Source: a bacterium (GTDB taxonomy: Bacteria; Chloroflexota; Chloroflexia; Thermomicrobiales; UBA6265). Taken from it: a stretch of DNA of 6,953 nt. Each line of letters opens with the position of its first letter. Within the stretch, counting starts at the first letter, position 1. A program made the position numbers and the translations under genes. The stretch spans positions 1-6,953 of the forward strand of contig JAPOLF010000105.1 in NCBI GenBank assembly GCA_029977305.1. Reading direction: 5' to 3'. Shown one piece after another: positions 6,029 through 6,953 of the stretch. The notes below the pieces were generated by a model. It saw only the letters and a list, made by a program, of their open reading frames with translations, was not told where the DNA came from and searched no databases.

Positions 6029-6043
6029 CGGACACGCTGTCCG
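6029..6043 (+). other. Small hairpin in the manC leader
   Basis: CGGACA-CGC-TGTCCG forms a 6-bp stem with a three-base loop, about 10 bases after the predicted transcription start. It may stabilise the 5' end of the message; a specific role is not evident. Confidence 0.25.
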
Positions 6044-6073
6044 CCGATGATCGCCGCCGCGGATCGGGACGCC

Positions 6074-6078
6074 GGGAG
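6074..6078 (+). promoter_or_regulatory. Ribosome binding site for manC
   Basis: GGGAG lies 6 bases upstream of the ATG at 6085 and supports that start over the internal ATG at codon 10, which has no such site. Confidence 0.6.
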
Positions 6079-6084
6079 CAGCCG

Positions 6085-6953
6085 ATGGCACAGCACAACG
6101 GAACCCACGGGATGATCGATCCGGAGCACCATGGGGAACCCGGGTTCTGGGCGGTGATCCCGGCCGGAGGATCAGGGACGCGGCTCTGGCCGCTCTCGCG
6201 GGCCGCCCGACCGAAGTTCCTGCTGCCGCTGCTCGGCAACCGCTCGCTGGTGCAGGAAACGGTGCATCGCCTGCGGCCGCTCGCGCCGGTCGACAGGATC
6301 TTCGTGGTCTGCGGCCCCGCCCATGCAGCGCCGATCGCACGGCAACTGCCGATCCTGCCCGAGGCGAACGTGATCGTCGAGCCCTCCCCGAAGGGTTCCG
6401 GCCCGGCAATCGCGCTGGCCGCGGCGATCATCGAGCGGCTCGATCCGGATGCGGTGATGGGCTCCTTCGCCGCGGACCACGAGGTCGCCGACGAGGAGGC
6501 CTTCATGGCCGCGGTGCGCACCGCGATCGCCGCCGCCCGCGACGGCTGGTTGGTTGCGATAGGCCTCCCGCCCTCCCGTGCCGAGACCGGCTACGGCTAC
6601 ATCGAGCAGACACCGGAGCCGGTGGTCGCCACCTCGCACGGGGTTGCGTTCCGCGCGGCGGGCTTCACCGAGAAACCGGATCAGGCGACGGCCGAGGCGT
6701 ATGTCGCCGGTGGTCGACACCTGTGGAACGCCTCCATGTTCGTCTGGCAGGTGAAGACGCTGCTCGCGGAGATCGAACGGCTCGATCCGTCGCTGTCGCG
6801 CGCGGTCCGGACGATCGCCGCCGCGTGGGGGACACCGCAACAGGATTCCATCGCGGCGGAGATCTGGGCGACCCTCGCCGATTCGACGATCGATCAGGGC
6901 GTGATGGAGCGCAGCGATCGGATCGCGGTGGTGCCGGCGACCCTCGGGTGGTC
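6085..6953 (+). CDS. manC: Mannose-1-phosphate guanylyltransferase (GDP-mannose pyrophosphorylase), 3' end cut by window
   Basis: Cytoplasmic enzyme that makes GDP-mannose and pyrophosphate from GTP and mannose 1-phosphate, supplying mannose, and often GDP-fucose or GDP-rhamnose, to surface glycans. The 289 visible codons carry the family's signature motifs in order: 'AGGSGTRLWPLSR' (27-39) for nucleotide binding, 'PKF' (43-45), 'GPAIALAA' near 107-114, 'AADHEV' (129-134) with the metal-binding Asp131, 'TGYGYIE' (168-174), 'FTEKPD' (194-199) with the sugar-phosphate-binding Lys197, 'WNASMFVW' (214-221), 'TIDQGVMER' (268-276) and, at the edge, 'VPATLGW'. All are intact. The first 20 residues are a loose N-terminal extension before 'FWAVIPAGG'. 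Single-domain family members run about 350 residues and those fused to a phosphomannose isomerase about 470; which type this is cannot be seen. It has its own candidate promoter and follows a terminator, so it is probably not co-transcribed with the beta-helix gene. Confidence 0.93.
   Translation, partial: MAQHNGTHGMIDPEHHGEPGFWAVIPAGGSGTRLWPLSRAARPKFLLPLLGNRSLVQETVHRLRPLAPVDRIFVVCGPAHAAPIARQLPILPEANVIVEPSPKGSGPAIALAAAIIERLDPDAVMGSFAADHEVADEEAFMAAVRTAIAAARDGWLVAIGLPPSRAETGYGYIEQTPEPVVATSHGVAFRAAGFTEKPDQATAEAYVAGGRHLWNASMFVWQVKTLLAEIERLDPSLSRAVRTIAAAWGTPQQDSIAAEIWATLADSTIDQGVMERSDRIAVVPATLGW

Noticed and set aside
5904..6840. Minus-strand open frames (205 and 222 codons) opposite manC
   Set aside because: The plus strand encodes all manC-family motifs in one uninterrupted frame; the antisense frames have no recognisable features.
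1..6953. CRISPR array, insertion sequence, integrase, tRNA or defence genes
   Set aside because: I looked for spaced direct repeats, terminal inverted repeats with a transposase frame, cloverleaf-like sequences and toxin or nuclease motifs, and saw none. The only STAND protein has an XRE HTH and TPR-like tail, typical of regulators rather than effector-bearing defence STANDs.

Overview
The window is high-GC bacterial DNA (about two thirds G+C by eye) with ordinary gene density. The best guess for the source is a member of the Chloroflexota, class Thermomicrobia or a relative. Three things point there: a short N-terminus of the 'RFDRLAR...TRRAAVRGVLAG' kind on a secreted protein, secreted beta-helix proteins opening with a 'CAxGCPxTxI' motif, and a large XRE-HTH/STAND ATPase regulator. 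This is an inference from protein style, not from a marker gene; a high-GC actinobacterium is the main alternative.

Layout. (1) About 43-1263 (+): a cysteine-rich predicted lipoprotein with a right-handed beta-helix body, closed by a clear hairpin terminator. (2) 1439-1936 (+): a small secreted protein with a dirigent/allene-oxide-cyclase-like pattern, with its own candidate promoter and a strong ribosome binding site. (3) 2001-4367 (-): a 788-residue regulator with an N-terminal XRE helix-turn-helix, a STAND/NB-ARC ATPase core and a long helical, TPR-like C-terminal half; it converges on gene 2. (4) 4368-4654: a 287-base divergent intergenic region with several dyads and one long imperfect hairpin. 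(5) 4655-5893 (+): a second beta-helix protein with a Tat-like N-terminus, a knottin-like six-cysteine module, a Lys-rich then Gly-rich linker and tandem GGG-containing repeats, followed by a 14-bp-stem terminator. (6) 6085-end (+): the 5' part of a mannose-1-phosphate guanylyltransferase gene (manC type), cut by the window edge, preceded by a candidate extended -10 promoter and a perfect 14-bp palindrome.

How the genes may work together. Three of the five genes encode exported proteins. Two of these are distant paralogues that share a 'VCAxGCPxTxI' entry motif but use different export signals and different cysteine modules. The regulator is transcribed divergently from the Tat-type beta-helix gene, so it is a reasonable candidate controller of that gene and/or itself. 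The manC-type gene makes GDP-mannose for surface polysaccharide or glycoprotein; its separate terminator and promoter make it a separate unit. The common theme is the cell surface. Nothing in the window shows a defence system, mobile element, CRISPR array, or tRNA or rRNA gene. The most noteworthy items are the modular beta-helix protein, the dirigent-like secreted protein and the structured divergent intergenic region.
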